A stretch of 64,000 nucleotides of DNA from PNNG01 sp964577055 (lineage in GTDB: Bacteria; Bacteroidota; Bacteroidia; UBA7662), in contig CAZNWC010000001.1 of the NCBI GenBank assembly GCA_964577055.1, forward strand, positions 124,001 to 188,000, given 5' to 3'. A program made the position numbers and the translations under genes. Positions within the stretch are counted from its first letter, which is position 1. Each line of letters begins with the position of its first letter. The notes beneath the pieces were generated by a model, which had not been told where the DNA came from, searched no databases, and worked only from the letters and a program-made list of their open reading frames with translations. Positions 36,616-44,782 of this stretch are shown one piece after another.

Positions 36616-38009
36616 AAAAGCTTCTCCTTTTTGGCTTGATCAGCTTGAGTGGATGGGCAAGTGCCCAAACCACCGACACCTTGCGACCTATGGGCATCAA
36701 AGCCTTTCTCGACATGGTGTTGCAGCACCACCCCATGGTGCGGCAAGCTGAAATTGCTACGGAACGCGGCGCGGCCCAACTGCGTCAAGCGCGAGGCGCC
36801 TTTGACCCGGTAATCGAAGGTGGCGTTAGCAACAAAGTGTATGATGGCACCTCCTATTACGACCTGCGTGATTACGGATTAAAAGTACCAACATGGTTTG
36901 GTATCGAAGCTTTTGCGGGATACAATCGTACTACAGGCTCCTATTTTAATCCCGAGAACCGAACACCCGCTGATGGACAGTGGCAGGCAGGCCTCAGTTT
37001 GCCTTTGGGTCAAGGTCTTTGGGTAGACAAAAGACGGACGGAATTGCGCAAAGCCCAAGCCATCCGCGACGCGAGTTTTGTAGAGCGGGAACAAATGCTC
37101 AATGATTTGCTGCTACAGGCTGGACGAACCTATTGGCAATGGCAGCAACACTACCGCGAGTATTTGGCGTATGTACAGGCTGAGGCCATCGCCCTTGAGG
37201 TGCTCGATGCCGTTCGTTTGGCTTATCTGTTTGGCGATCGTGCTGCTGTAGATACATTGGAGGCGGCCATTCAGCTTCAAAATTGGCAACAACTGCGCAT
37301 CGATGCAGGTTTGAAATACCAAACTACAGGCTTTGAGCTCGCCACTTTCCTGTGGGATGCGGCAGGACAACCCCTCGAACTTTCATCGGGCAGCAAACCC
37401 GACACCTCTGCCGCAGGAAACAGCAGCTTTTTACGATTGCCCAATCAACCGCTTTCGGCTGCACTCAGCAACCCGGCTTATCGCCTTATTGACTACCGGC
37501 AGCGACAGTTGAAATATGAGGAGCGTTGGCAGTTTGAACGATTGAAGCCTGATGTGCGTGTGAAGTTTTACGCCATCAACGAACCCAGCCGTTTAGACAT
37601 CAATCCATTTCCTGGCCAGCGCGTGGGCATTGATTTTAAGTTTCCTCTATTCCTACGCGATGCACGTGGGAGTTTGAAGTTGGTTCGGTTGCAGCAAGAA
37701 TCGCTTACCCTCGATCAAAACCAGCGAGCATTGGGACTCACCAACCGTTTGGCAGCCTTGCAACTCGAATTTGATCAGCTCGATGCACTCATTGAAGCGC
37801 AAAATGTAGTCGTAACCAACCTTCGCTTGATGTTAGAGGCAGAAAAGGTAAGATTTGGGCAGGGTGAGAGCTCCATTTTTATCATCAACCAACGTGAGGC
37901 GCAATTGGTGAGTGGCAAAATCAGGTTGATCAATTTGCAAAACCGACAAGAAATCAACCGACTGCAGCAATTGCACCTCACTGGCGAATTGCGGACGGTT
38001 CCCCGTTGA
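36612..38009 (+). CDS. TolC-family outer-membrane channel
   Basis: A 465-residue outer-membrane efflux protein. The signal peptide is MKKLLLFGLISLSGWASAQ. The two halves of long helices carry typical TolC-like stretches (LDMVLQHHPMVRQAEIA at the start, and LMLEAEKVRFGQGESSIFIINQREAQLV near the end). ATG 36612 overlaps the HlyD stop (ATGA); an earlier start would be inside the HlyD gene. It completes the three-part export path from inner membrane to cell surface. Confidence 0.9.
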   Translation: MKKLLLFGLISLSGWASAQTTDTLRPMGIKAFLDMVLQHHPMVRQAEIATERGAAQLRQARGAFDPVIEGGVSNKVYDGTSYYDLRDYGLKVPTWFGIEAFAGYNRTTGSYFNPENRTPADGQWQAGLSLPLGQGLWVDKRRTELRKAQAIRDASFVEREQMLNDLLLQAGRTYWQWQQHYREYLAYVQAEAIALEVLDAVRLAYLFGDRAAVDTLEAAIQLQNWQQLRIDAGLKYQTTGFELATFLWDAAGQPLELSSGSKPDTSAAGNSSFLRLPNQPLSAALSNPAYRLIDYRQRQLKYEERWQFERLKPDVRVKFYAINEPSRLDINPFPGQRVGIDFKFPLFLRDARGSLKLVRLQQESLTLDQNQRALGLTNRLAALQLEFDQLDALIEAQNVVVTNLRLMLEAEKVRFGQGESSIFIINQREAQLVSGKIRLINLQNRQEINRLQQLHLTGELRTVPR

Positions 38010-38471
38010 TCAGGGTTGCGCAATGAGTGTGAGCTGGGCCGTACGTAATTGGCCATCGCCCATGTCTAAATTGGGGATATACCAACGCATGGAGTCGGCT
38101 GTGAGCAGTACAAGCTCTACTTCATAAAAAGCAGTGCCTGCGACCGATAGCCAGGTTTTGTCCTGGTTCTTCGTTAAAGTATAAAAAGTGGCGCTGCTTG
38201 GGGGCTCGGCTTCGAAACAGCGCTGCTCACCAAAATACTGTACAAATTGGTTGTCGGGCTCAAAGCGATAATAGTCATCGGCACTGCAGGCTTCGGCAGC
38301 CAATAAAAGATTGGAATACTGCACACCTGATTGAGGATGTGTCCAAAACGGATTTACCGTGTATTCCACCACTTTCCACTTCTTTCCCTCCAGCAGGGCG
38401 CGTTCAGCAGAAAACTCATTTTTGTTGCACGCCAAAAGTGCCAGAAAGCAGATGCAAAAAAGGTAGCGCAT
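38010..38471 (-). CDS. Small lipoprotein of unknown function
   Basis: A 153-residue lipoprotein with signal peptide MRYLFCICFLALLAC (Cys15). The mature part has the beta-rich, Trp-containing pattern of lipocalin-like Bacteroidota lipoproteins (GKKWKVVEYTVNPFW at its start, then DDYYRFEPDNQFVQYF), but the family is not certain. Its stop abuts the TolC stop with no gap, so the genes converge tightly. Confidence 0.75.
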   Translation of the reverse strand: MRYLFCICFLALLACNKNEFSAERALLEGKKWKVVEYTVNPFWTHPQSGVQYSNLLLAAEACSADDYYRFEPDNQFVQYFGEQRCFEAEPPSSATFYTLTKNQDKTWLSVAGTAFYEVELVLLTADSMRWYIPNLDMGDGQLRTAQLTLIAQP

Positions 38472-38521
38472 TGTGCAAAGATAGGTGAGTAAGCCAAATG
38501 CCTAAAGCTTATATTCGCCTC

Positions 38522-39310
38522 ATGTTTGCGTTAAAAGACAAATATGTGCTCATCACCGGTGCCAGTTCGGGCATTGGCGAAGCAATGGCCATGGAAGCTG
38601 CCAAACAAGGCGCCAAACTCATTTTGGCAGCGCGTCGATTGCCCGAATTGGAAAGGGTAAAAGCGGCTTGCCTCAAAAATACTAGCTGGTGTGAAGTGGT
38701 TCAACTCGACCTCTCAGATGAAAAAAGCATTGAACAGGCAGCCCAAAAAACCAAGCACCTCATTCCGCAGCTTGATGTGTTGGTGAACAATGCCGGTATC
38801 AGCCAGCGTGCTCGGGCCAGCACAGCCAGCTTTGAAAGCGAAAAACAGTTGATGCAGGTCAATTATTTTGGTCCGGTTTACCTCACCAAACTGCTCTTCC
38901 CACATTTTGCACCGCAGGCCGGCTTGGTAATCACTAGCAGTGTAGTGGGGCTCTTCGCCTTCCCTACGCGCTCAACTTATTCGGCATCGAAACACGCACT
39001 GCATGGCTATTTTAACACCATGGCCCTGGAAGAGGCCGACCGTTTGCAAGTAACCATTGCATGTCCGGGCCGCATCAACACCCCCATCAGCTACAGCGCC
39101 ATCACCGACAGCGGGCAAGCGCACGGACAAATGGACCAAGGCCAAGCGAATGGCATTCCGGCCGATGTTTGTGCCCAAAAAATCTGGAAAGCCTTCCAAA
39201 ACAAAAAGAATTTGGTGCTGGTTGCCCGAGGCGAAAAGCTATTGTATTGGTTCAGCAAATTCATCCCCCCACTCTACCGCAAAATCAGCAGAAAAGTTAG
39301 TCCTTTATGA
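38522..39310 (+). CDS. SDR-family oxidoreductase
   Basis: A 262-residue short-chain dehydrogenase. Seen: VLITGASSGIGEAMA, the NNAGIS motif, TSSVVGLFAFPTRS with the catalytic Ser and YSASKHALHGYF with YxxxK. The C-terminal region resembles the DHRS7B-like group, with a C-terminal hydrophobic patch. ATG 38522 is preferred because a TATATTCG promoter-like box lies just before it; ATG 38498 is an in-frame alternative. It is coupled by ATGA to the VOC gene. Confidence 0.87.
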   Translation: MFALKDKYVLITGASSGIGEAMAMEAAKQGAKLILAARRLPELERVKAACLKNTSWCEVVQLDLSDEKSIEQAAQKTKHLIPQLDVLVNNAGISQRARASTASFESEKQLMQVNYFGPVYLTKLLFPHFAPQAGLVITSSVVGLFAFPTRSTYSASKHALHGYFNTMALEEADRLQVTIACPGRINTPISYSAITDSGQAHGQMDQGQANGIPADVCAQKIWKAFQNKKNLVLVARGEKLLYWFSKFIPPLYRKISRKVSPL

Positions 39311-40356
39311 ATACCCGCCCCTACCTCACCGGCATCCAACAAATTGGCATTGGCATACCCGATGTAGACGAAGCCTGGAAGTGGTACCGTGCTGCTTTTG
39401 GCATGAATGTATCGGTATTTGACGATGCTGCTGAAGCTGCCCTCATGACCCGTTACACTAATGGTATCGTAGAAAAAAGGCGTGCGGTCCTGGCATTGAA
39501 CATGGTCGGTGGTGGTGGTTTTGAGATATGGCAATATACCAGCAAAGTAGCCGTAGCGGCCAGTTTCGACATCAGAATCGGCGATTTGGGCATTTTTGCA
39601 GCCAAAATGAAGAGCCGCAATGTGCCGGCGTTACACGAGCAACTGAAAAAAAAGGGACTTCCCGTGGGGCCCTTACATATCGATCCGGCAGGTGAGCGAA
39701 CCTTTTGGATCACCGATCCTTGGGGCAATCCATTTCAAGTGATACAGGGACAAAGCTGGTTCAAATCAACAGAGGAACTTACCGGTGGTGTTTGCGGCGC
39801 AGTGATTGGTGTGAGCAATATGGATGCTGCTATTAAGTTTTACACCCAGGTATTGGGCATCCGCGAGATTGTGCTCGACAAAACAGGCGTTTTTGCCGAT
39901 TTGCCCGAAGCTACTGAAGTGCGCCGCGTGGTACTCCGCAAGCAGTTTGAGCCCTATGGTGCGTTCAGCAAATTGCTGGGAAATGTGCGCATCGAACTCA
40001 TTCAGCGGATGGATGGCACTGGCCGCAAGATTTTCGAAAACCGCTGCTGGGGCGACCGCGGCTACATTCACCTCTGTTTTGATACCCTCGACATGGACGG
40101 GCTCCAACAAAAGGCGGCTGGCTTGGGCGTTGAATTTACAGTCGACAGCGGAAACACCTTTGATATGGGCGAAGCGGGTGGCAGGTTTGCCTACATGGAA
40201 GACCCAAATGGCACCCTCATTGAACTGGTAGAAACGCACAAAGTACCAGTGTTCAAAAAACTGGGCATCTACTTTAACTTGAAAAAGCGCGGCACCTACA
40301 AAACCCTGCCCGATTGGATGGTAGGTTTGTTGGGGATGAATAAAATCAAAGACTGA
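39307..40356 (+). CDS. VOC-family (glyoxalase-type) protein, two domains
   Basis: A 349-residue protein with two vicinal-oxygen-chelate domains in tandem (about 8-150 and 160-310). Each begins with the typical pattern: QQIGIGIPDVDEAWKWYRAAFG and GAVIGVSNMDAAIKFYTQVLG. Late in domain 2, GYIHLCFD and FAYMEDPNGTLIELVE carry likely metal ligands (His and Glu). It may be a dioxygenase or a lyase; the substrate is unknown. Coupling to the SDR gene suggests both act on related small molecules. Confidence 0.83.
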   Translation: MNTRPYLTGIQQIGIGIPDVDEAWKWYRAAFGMNVSVFDDAAEAALMTRYTNGIVEKRRAVLALNMVGGGGFEIWQYTSKVAVAASFDIRIGDLGIFAAKMKSRNVPALHEQLKKKGLPVGPLHIDPAGERTFWITDPWGNPFQVIQGQSWFKSTEELTGGVCGAVIGVSNMDAAIKFYTQVLGIREIVLDKTGVFADLPEATEVRRVVLRKQFEPYGAFSKLLGNVRIELIQRMDGTGRKIFENRCWGDRGYIHLCFDTLDMDGLQQKAAGLGVEFTVDSGNTFDMGEAGGRFAYMEDPNGTLIELVETHKVPVFKKLGIYFNLKKRGTYKTLPDWMVGLLGMNKIKD

Positions 40357-41283
40357 TCAACGTCCCAAATAGGCCAAAAGCGGCCAAATGAAGGCCAGCC
40401 ACCAAGGACCGCCCAGCAAAGCGCTGACTACCGCTATTACCAGCACAAAAAGCGGGTAAATGAGCAAAAGGCCGCCAAACATGGCCGCATCAAAGTGCAC
40501 CGTACCGGCTGTTTTGCGTTCGAAGAAGTTGCGCAAGGGCAAATAGAGAGGCGCATGCAAAAATTTGGCAATGGTTCTGATTGCCAGATCTATTGTGCTG
40601 CGTGATGTAGGCACGCTGAATGCATCTAAAGCCGCTTTTTCATCGGCAGCTTCTATCACCAAAGGCTGCAAATGGGCGAATAAGCGCTCATTGAATTGCT
40701 TGTAAAAGCGGGCTTCGGTGGTGTTCTCCAACAAATCGGCATAGGCCATGGGGGTGCCGTAGCGGATTTCACACTGTTTGCCTGGTCCATGAAAATGCTC
40801 ATAATTCACACCCGTTGGGATAATTTCAAGCTCCATACCCTGCTCCCAAGCCTGCCACACCAAGCGTGCCGTGCCTTTCGGAAGGGGTTTGAGGTGCCAG
40901 TTGTTTTCGCACAGTCCTTCTGCGAAAATCATGACCGAACCTTTCGTCTTCCAAATTTCCATGCAGCGTGCAAAGGTGTCGTAATTGCCTTTGAGGTTGC
41001 CGGCCCCTTCTCTTTGTCGCCAAACAGGCATGATGTAAAAGCTGCGGGCTACAAAACGACCGATGGGCCCCGCCAAAGCATCTCCCCTGGCCAAAAACCA
41101 AGTTGGAAAAGGCAGATTACAGGCAATCAAAATGGGGTCGACAAAAGAATTGCTGTGGTTTACGGCAAAAAGCCGGGCTACCGGCTTTCGGTGCCATTCA
41201 CTCCTTTTTTTGTTGATGGTAAAACGCCTGAAATAGAGTGGTGTGGCGAGTACCAGCAGAAAATACACCAGGTAATAGAGCAT
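40357..41283 (-). CDS. 1-acyl-glycerol-3-phosphate acyltransferase-like protein
   Basis: A 308-residue membrane acyltransferase for phospholipid or related lipid synthesis. Seen: an N-terminal membrane helix, block I VNHSNSFVDPILIA (with one more residue between His and Asp than in E. coli PlsC, as in other Bacteroidota members), and the FAEGLCENNW block (like the FPEG motif), then PTGVNYEHFHGPG. Two C-terminal membrane helices follow. Its stop abuts the VOC gene stop. Confidence 0.83.
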   Translation of the reverse strand: MLYYLVYFLLVLATPLYFRRFTINKKRSEWHRKPVARLFAVNHSNSFVDPILIACNLPFPTWFLARGDALAGPIGRFVARSFYIMPVWRQREGAGNLKGNYDTFARCMEIWKTKGSVMIFAEGLCENNWHLKPLPKGTARLVWQAWEQGMELEIIPTGVNYEHFHGPGKQCEIRYGTPMAYADLLENTTEARFYKQFNERLFAHLQPLVIEAADEKAALDAFSVPTSRSTIDLAIRTIAKFLHAPLYLPLRNFFERKTAGTVHFDAAMFGGLLLIYPLFVLVIAVVSALLGGPWWLAFIWPLLAYLGR

Positions 41284-41368
41284 GCTGCGAAAATGAGATT
41301 TTTTCGGTTGAACAGCAACTGCGTGTATTTGTAAATCAGAAATAAATCTAACTCTATATATTTAACAC

Positions 41369-42100
41369 ATGAAAAACTTTCTCGTTCTACTTTTCTCAAA
41401 CATCATGTTGTTGGTCAATCTTTTGCATGCGCAAGACACCACTTTTTGGGGTGGACGAGAAAATCATTTGACAAAGGATAGAAGCAAGGCAACCCATTAC
41501 AGCATTGCTACCACCACTAAAAAAGGCGTAGTGAAAAGAGATTATTATATGGACCATTCACTCAAAAGAATTACACCCTTTAGTAATTTTAAAAAGAATC
41601 AAAAACACGGTATTGACTCCAGTTTCTACGAATCAGGCGCTTAAAGATCCATTATTACCTTTCACAAAGGCAAGGAGGATGGAATACACCTGGCTTATTA
41701 TCCAAACGGCAACCTTCAAAGAAAGGCAACTTACAAGGCAGGCAAACTCATTTCGGGCGAGGCATTTTCTGTAGATGGTACTGACACTGTATACACCGAT
41801 TTACTGCTCTTCCCTACTTTTCCAGGAGGGTTAGATTCACTAGCACTATTCATGAAAAACAACACCGTTTATCCTGTAGGGTCACGGAGAAAAAGAAAAG
41901 AGGGCGTTGCAATGGTAACTTTCGTGGTAGATAAATACGGTACCATTGATAATATTCGAATAATAAAATCTGTTGCTCCTGACATAGATGAGGAGTGCTT
42001 AAGGGTGGTAAGGCTCATGCCCAATTGGGCTCCAGGTACTTACGACGGTGACCCAATTGTTGTCCAGTATAACTTGCCATTTCGTTTTAAGCTACGCTGA
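41369..42100 (+). pseudogene. MORN-like/TonB C-terminal-domain protein with an internal stop
   Basis: One frame runs from ATG 41369 to TGA 42100, interrupted only by TAA at 41642-41644. If the stop is ignored, it is a 243-codon protein. It has a signal peptide (ending in LLHAQ), a region of MORN_2/YwqK-like repeats (SIITFHKGKEDGIHLAYYPNG) and a C-terminal TonB domain (AMVTFVVDKYGTIDNIRIIK, then LPFRFKL). The stop splits the repeats from the TonB domain. A point mutation from a sense codon is the simplest explanation. Full-length function is lost unless the stop is read through or is a sequencing error. Confidence 0.82.
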
Positions 42101-42258
42101 AACCACCAATGACAAATTTTTCAGTCATTGGTTAAATCGAAAGTTGCAAAATGACCTCAAGTCATCCTACATTTTACGTTCAAAAATCAATATTTAGTTA
42201 ATTTAGCAACACAGTAATTGCTTTTCGAGCTTCATTCTTACTAAGCACAACCCACTTA

Positions 42259-42900
42259 ATGGAAAACATACAACACCTCTTCCCCCAGCTCGAAAAAGTG
42301 GTGGTTGACAAAATAGCCGCCAATGCCCAGGAAAAGCGCTTCAAAGCGGGGAGTATTCTCATGGACAGCGGACAGTACATCAAAAACACCATGATCATTC
42401 TTGACGGGCGAGTAAAAATTTACCGGCAAGACGAAGAAGGTCAAGATTACTTCTTGTATTTCCTTGAGCCCGGACAAGCTTGTGCCATTAGCATGATTTG
42501 CGCCATCCGTCAAGAAACCAGTGGCTTAATGGCCATTGCCGACGAAGACACCACCGCCTTGGTTATCCCTTTAGCGGTAATGGACGACTTGATGCAGCAC
42601 CACCGCTCGTGGTACCAATTTGTACTGAAAACATACCGTCAACGCTTTGAAGAAATACTCGAAGCCCTTGATCAAGTGGCCTTCAAGAGCATGGACGAGC
42701 GCTTGGTTTTTTACCTCAAAAAGCAGCAAGAGAGCATCGGCAGCAACCTCATCAACCGCACGCACGAAGAAATTGCGCGAGATTTAGGGAGTTCGCGGGT
42801 AGTGATTTCGCGTTTGCTAAAGGCCCTTGAGAACAAGGGACAAGTAAAGCTGCACCGCAACCAAATAGAAATATTGAAGCTCAAATTGCTGGCTTTTTAG
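42259..42900 (+). CDS. Crp/Fnr-family regulator
   Basis: A 213-residue regulator. A cyclic-nucleotide-binding-type beta domain occupies about 15-120 (AGSILMDSGQYIKNTMIILDGRVKIYRQ). The C-terminal winged HTH is at about 165-205 (THEEIARDLGSSRVVISRLLKALENKG). No Fnr-type cysteine cluster at the N-terminus is present, so an iron-sulfur sensor is unlikely. The rhodanese and thioredoxin genes start 64 bp downstream, and these sulfur-handling genes are the natural target. Similar gene order occurs in other Bacteroidota. Confidence 0.9.
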   Translation: MENIQHLFPQLEKVVVDKIAANAQEKRFKAGSILMDSGQYIKNTMIILDGRVKIYRQDEEGQDYFLYFLEPGQACAISMICAIRQETSGLMAIADEDTTALVIPLAVMDDLMQHHRSWYQFVLKTYRQRFEEILEALDQVAFKSMDERLVFYLKKQQESIGSNLINRTHEEIARDLGSSRVVISRLLKALENKGQVKLHRNQIEILKLKLLAF

Positions 42901-42964
42901 GTCTTGTAACTTCTGTCACCAAGCATGCTGAATAAACCGACGAAATTTGTATCAAAAAAAAAAT

Positions 42965-43300
42965 ATGTTCAAATTTCTCAAAAGCCTCTTCGCCAAAAAC
43001 TATGAGAGTTTGTCGGCAGCCGATTTCCGAGAGCGGATGCAAGCTGATAAAAATGCTGTATTGATTGATGTGCGTTCTCCGGGTGAATTTGCCGGCGAAA
43101 AAATCAAAGGTGCTAAAAACATCAACGTAAGCTCAGCCGATTTCAGTAAAAAAATTGCTGCACTCGACAAGTCAAAAATCTACTTTGTTTATTGTCGTTC
43201 AGGCGCCCGCAGTGCCATGGCCTGCAGTAGCATGGCAGCTGCCGGCTTACAGGTTGTTAATTTATCGGGCGGTATCATGCGTTGGCCATACAAAAACTAA
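42965..43300 (+). CDS. Rhodanese-like domain protein
   Basis: A 111-residue cytoplasmic sulfurtransferase. Seen: LIDVRSPGEFAGEKIKGAKNINV and the active-site loop YCRSGARSAMA, whose Cys carries the persulfide. It has no signal peptide. ATG 42965 gives a normal N-terminus. It is followed after 3 bp by the thioredoxin gene and probably forms a sulfur-transfer chain with it. Confidence 0.9.
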   Translation: MFKFLKSLFAKNYESLSAADFRERMQADKNAVLIDVRSPGEFAGEKIKGAKNINVSSADFSKKIAALDKSKIYFVYCRSGARSAMACSSMAAAGLQVVNLSGGIMRWPYKN

Positions 43301-43303
43301 ACC

Positions 43304-43618
43304 ATGAGCAAACAAAGTTTTCAAGACCTCGTGAATAGCGATACACCCCTACTGGTCGATTTTTCGGCGGAGTGGTGTGGGCCGTGTAAAATGATGGCTC
43401 CTATCTTATCGGAACTTAACCAGCTGATGGAAGGTAAGGTACGCATCATTAAAATTGATGTGGACCACAATCCCGAAGCCAGTCAAGCTTTTCGTGTAAC
43501 AGGGGTACCCACGCTCATTTTATTCCATGCCGGTAAGCAGCTTTGGCGGCAATCGGGCGTAGTACCAGCACACCAACTCAAACAAATCATTCAACAACAA
43601 ATCCCTCAATTGGCATGA
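43304..43618 (+). CDS. Thioredoxin
   Basis: A 104-residue thiol-disulfide oxidoreductase with the classical active site WCGPCK (VDFSAEWCGPCKMMAPIL), the cis-Pro motif VTGVPTLILF and the usual length. It may reduce persulfides made by the neighbouring rhodaneses. Its TGA overlaps the ATG of the DUF6132-rhodanese gene. Confidence 0.95.
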   Translation: MSKQSFQDLVNSDTPLLVDFSAEWCGPCKMMAPILSELNQLMEGKVRIIKIDVDHNPEASQAFRVTGVPTLILFHAGKQLWRQSGVVPAHQLKQIIQQQIPQLA

Positions 43619-44103
43619 TTAGCACATTAGTAGCAGTTGCAGGAGGCACAGGAATTGGCTTTCTCTACTGGAAATTTATCGGTTGTAGCAACGGTAGTTG
43701 TGGCATCACTTCAAACAAATTTGCCAGCATGTTCTTAGGAGCGCTGCTGGGTTTGATGCTGAGCGGTGATTTGGCACGCGCTCAGGCTCCGGCCAAGCTT
43801 CAAAATATTGATCAAGCAGCCTTCGAAAAACAAATGAAGGGCAAGGATGTGGTGATTTTGGACGTACGTACCGCAGATGAATACATTGGCGGTTACATTC
43901 CCGGCGCCATCAACATCGATATCTACGCTCCCGATTTTCAAAGCAGGGTCAAAAAGCTTGACAAGACCAAAACCTATTTGGTGTATTGTCGTTCCGGCGC
44001 GCGTTCGTCGAATGCCGGCGCTTTTATGATCAGCCAGGGATTTGGTAAGGTGTATAACCTTCAAAAGGGCATGATGGGCTGGACAGGCCCTGTTCAGCTC
44101 TAA
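43615..44103 (+). CDS. DUF6132-rhodanese fusion, membrane-anchored
   Basis: A 162-residue protein. The N-terminal 50 residues are two membrane helices with the DUF6132-like motif GCSNGSCGITSN between them. The second helix ends in a signal-peptidase-like LARAQA. A rhodanese domain follows (about 60-160: VVILDVRTADEYIGGYIPGAINI, then YCRSGARSSNAG with the active Cys). The fusion would place the rhodanese in the periplasm, tied to the inner membrane. Partner rhodanese and thioredoxin genes lie directly upstream. Confidence 0.85.
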   Translation: MISTLVAVAGGTGIGFLYWKFIGCSNGSCGITSNKFASMFLGALLGLMLSGDLARAQAPAKLQNIDQAAFEKQMKGKDVVILDVRTADEYIGGYIPGAINIDIYAPDFQSRVKKLDKTKTYLVYCRSGARSSNAGAFMISQGFGKVYNLQKGMMGWTGPVQL

Positions 44104-44130
44104 AAAGTATTGATAAATTTCTAAATGCAG

Positions 44131-44156
44131 GGCGATTCAAATGAATCGCCTTTTTT
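44131..44156 (+). terminator. Terminator of the sulfur operon
   Basis: A perfect 9-bp stem GGCGATTCA/TGAATCGCC with a 2-base centre AA is followed by TTTTTT. Confidence 0.88.
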
Positions 44157-44157
44157 G

Positions 44158-44718
44158 TTAGAAACCACTTAGCTGCACCACTTCTCCTACTTGGGTCTTC
44201 GCCAGTTGCAATGAACCAAAACGCACCCGAACCAGACGCAATGTCGGAAACCCAATAGCTGCCGTCATCTTTCGCACTTGGCGATTTTTACCTTCTCGTA
44301 AAACCACTTCTATCCAGCTGGTAGGTATGTTAGCCCTAAATCTGATGGGCGGATTACGCTCGGGCAAATCCGGTACTTGTGGCAACACCCTGGCACGCGC
44401 AGGCAAGGTGTTGTAGGATTCCTTTTTTACCTTGATGGTCAATCCCCTGCGAATCGGCTCCAAGTCGGCCTCCTGTATGCTACCCTCTACCTGAACCCAG
44501 TACGTTTTTTCAATTCCTTGTCCCAGCAACCTACGGTTGGCACTTCCGTCATTGGTAAGCAGCAGAAGTCCTTCACTGTCTTCATCGAGGCGACCTACTG
44601 GGTAAACGTCTTTGGGAAAATCATATAGACTACCTAAGCCCAGCTTGCCTTCGGATGGAGTAGTAAACTGGCTGAGTACCCCATATGGTTTGTAAAGCAT
44701 ATAATAGCTGAAAGGCAT
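44158..44718 (-). CDS. rRNA pseudouridine synthase, RsuA/RluE-like
   Basis: A 186-residue pseudouridine synthase without an S4 domain. Seen: YYMLYKPYGVLSQF, the catalytic VGRLDEDSEGLLLLTNDG with the Asp nucleophile and LREGKNRQVRKMTAAIGFPTLRLVR near the C-terminus. The compact size and the lack of S4 fit RluE (23S U2457). ATG 44718 gives the normal N-terminus. Confidence 0.88.
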   Translation of the reverse strand: MPFSYYMLYKPYGVLSQFTTPSEGKLGLGSLYDFPKDVYPVGRLDEDSEGLLLLTNDGSANRRLLGQGIEKTYWVQVEGSIQEADLEPIRRGLTIKVKKESYNTLPARARVLPQVPDLPERNPPIRFRANIPTSWIEVVLREGKNRQVRKMTAAIGFPTLRLVRVRFGSLQLAKTQVGEVVQLSGF

Positions 44719-44729
44719 GCGCAAATAAA

Positions 44730-44759
44730 CAAAAAAGGCCGCGTCTCTCGACGCAGCCT
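44730..44759 (-). terminator. Terminator of the porin transcript
   Basis: On the minus strand AGGCTGCGTC, loop GAGA, and GACGCGGCCT form a 10-bp stem with one mismatch, followed by TTTTTTG. It lies just after the porin stop. Confidence 0.8.
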
Positions 44760-44782
44760 CCAACCTATTGCTATGAAATTTC

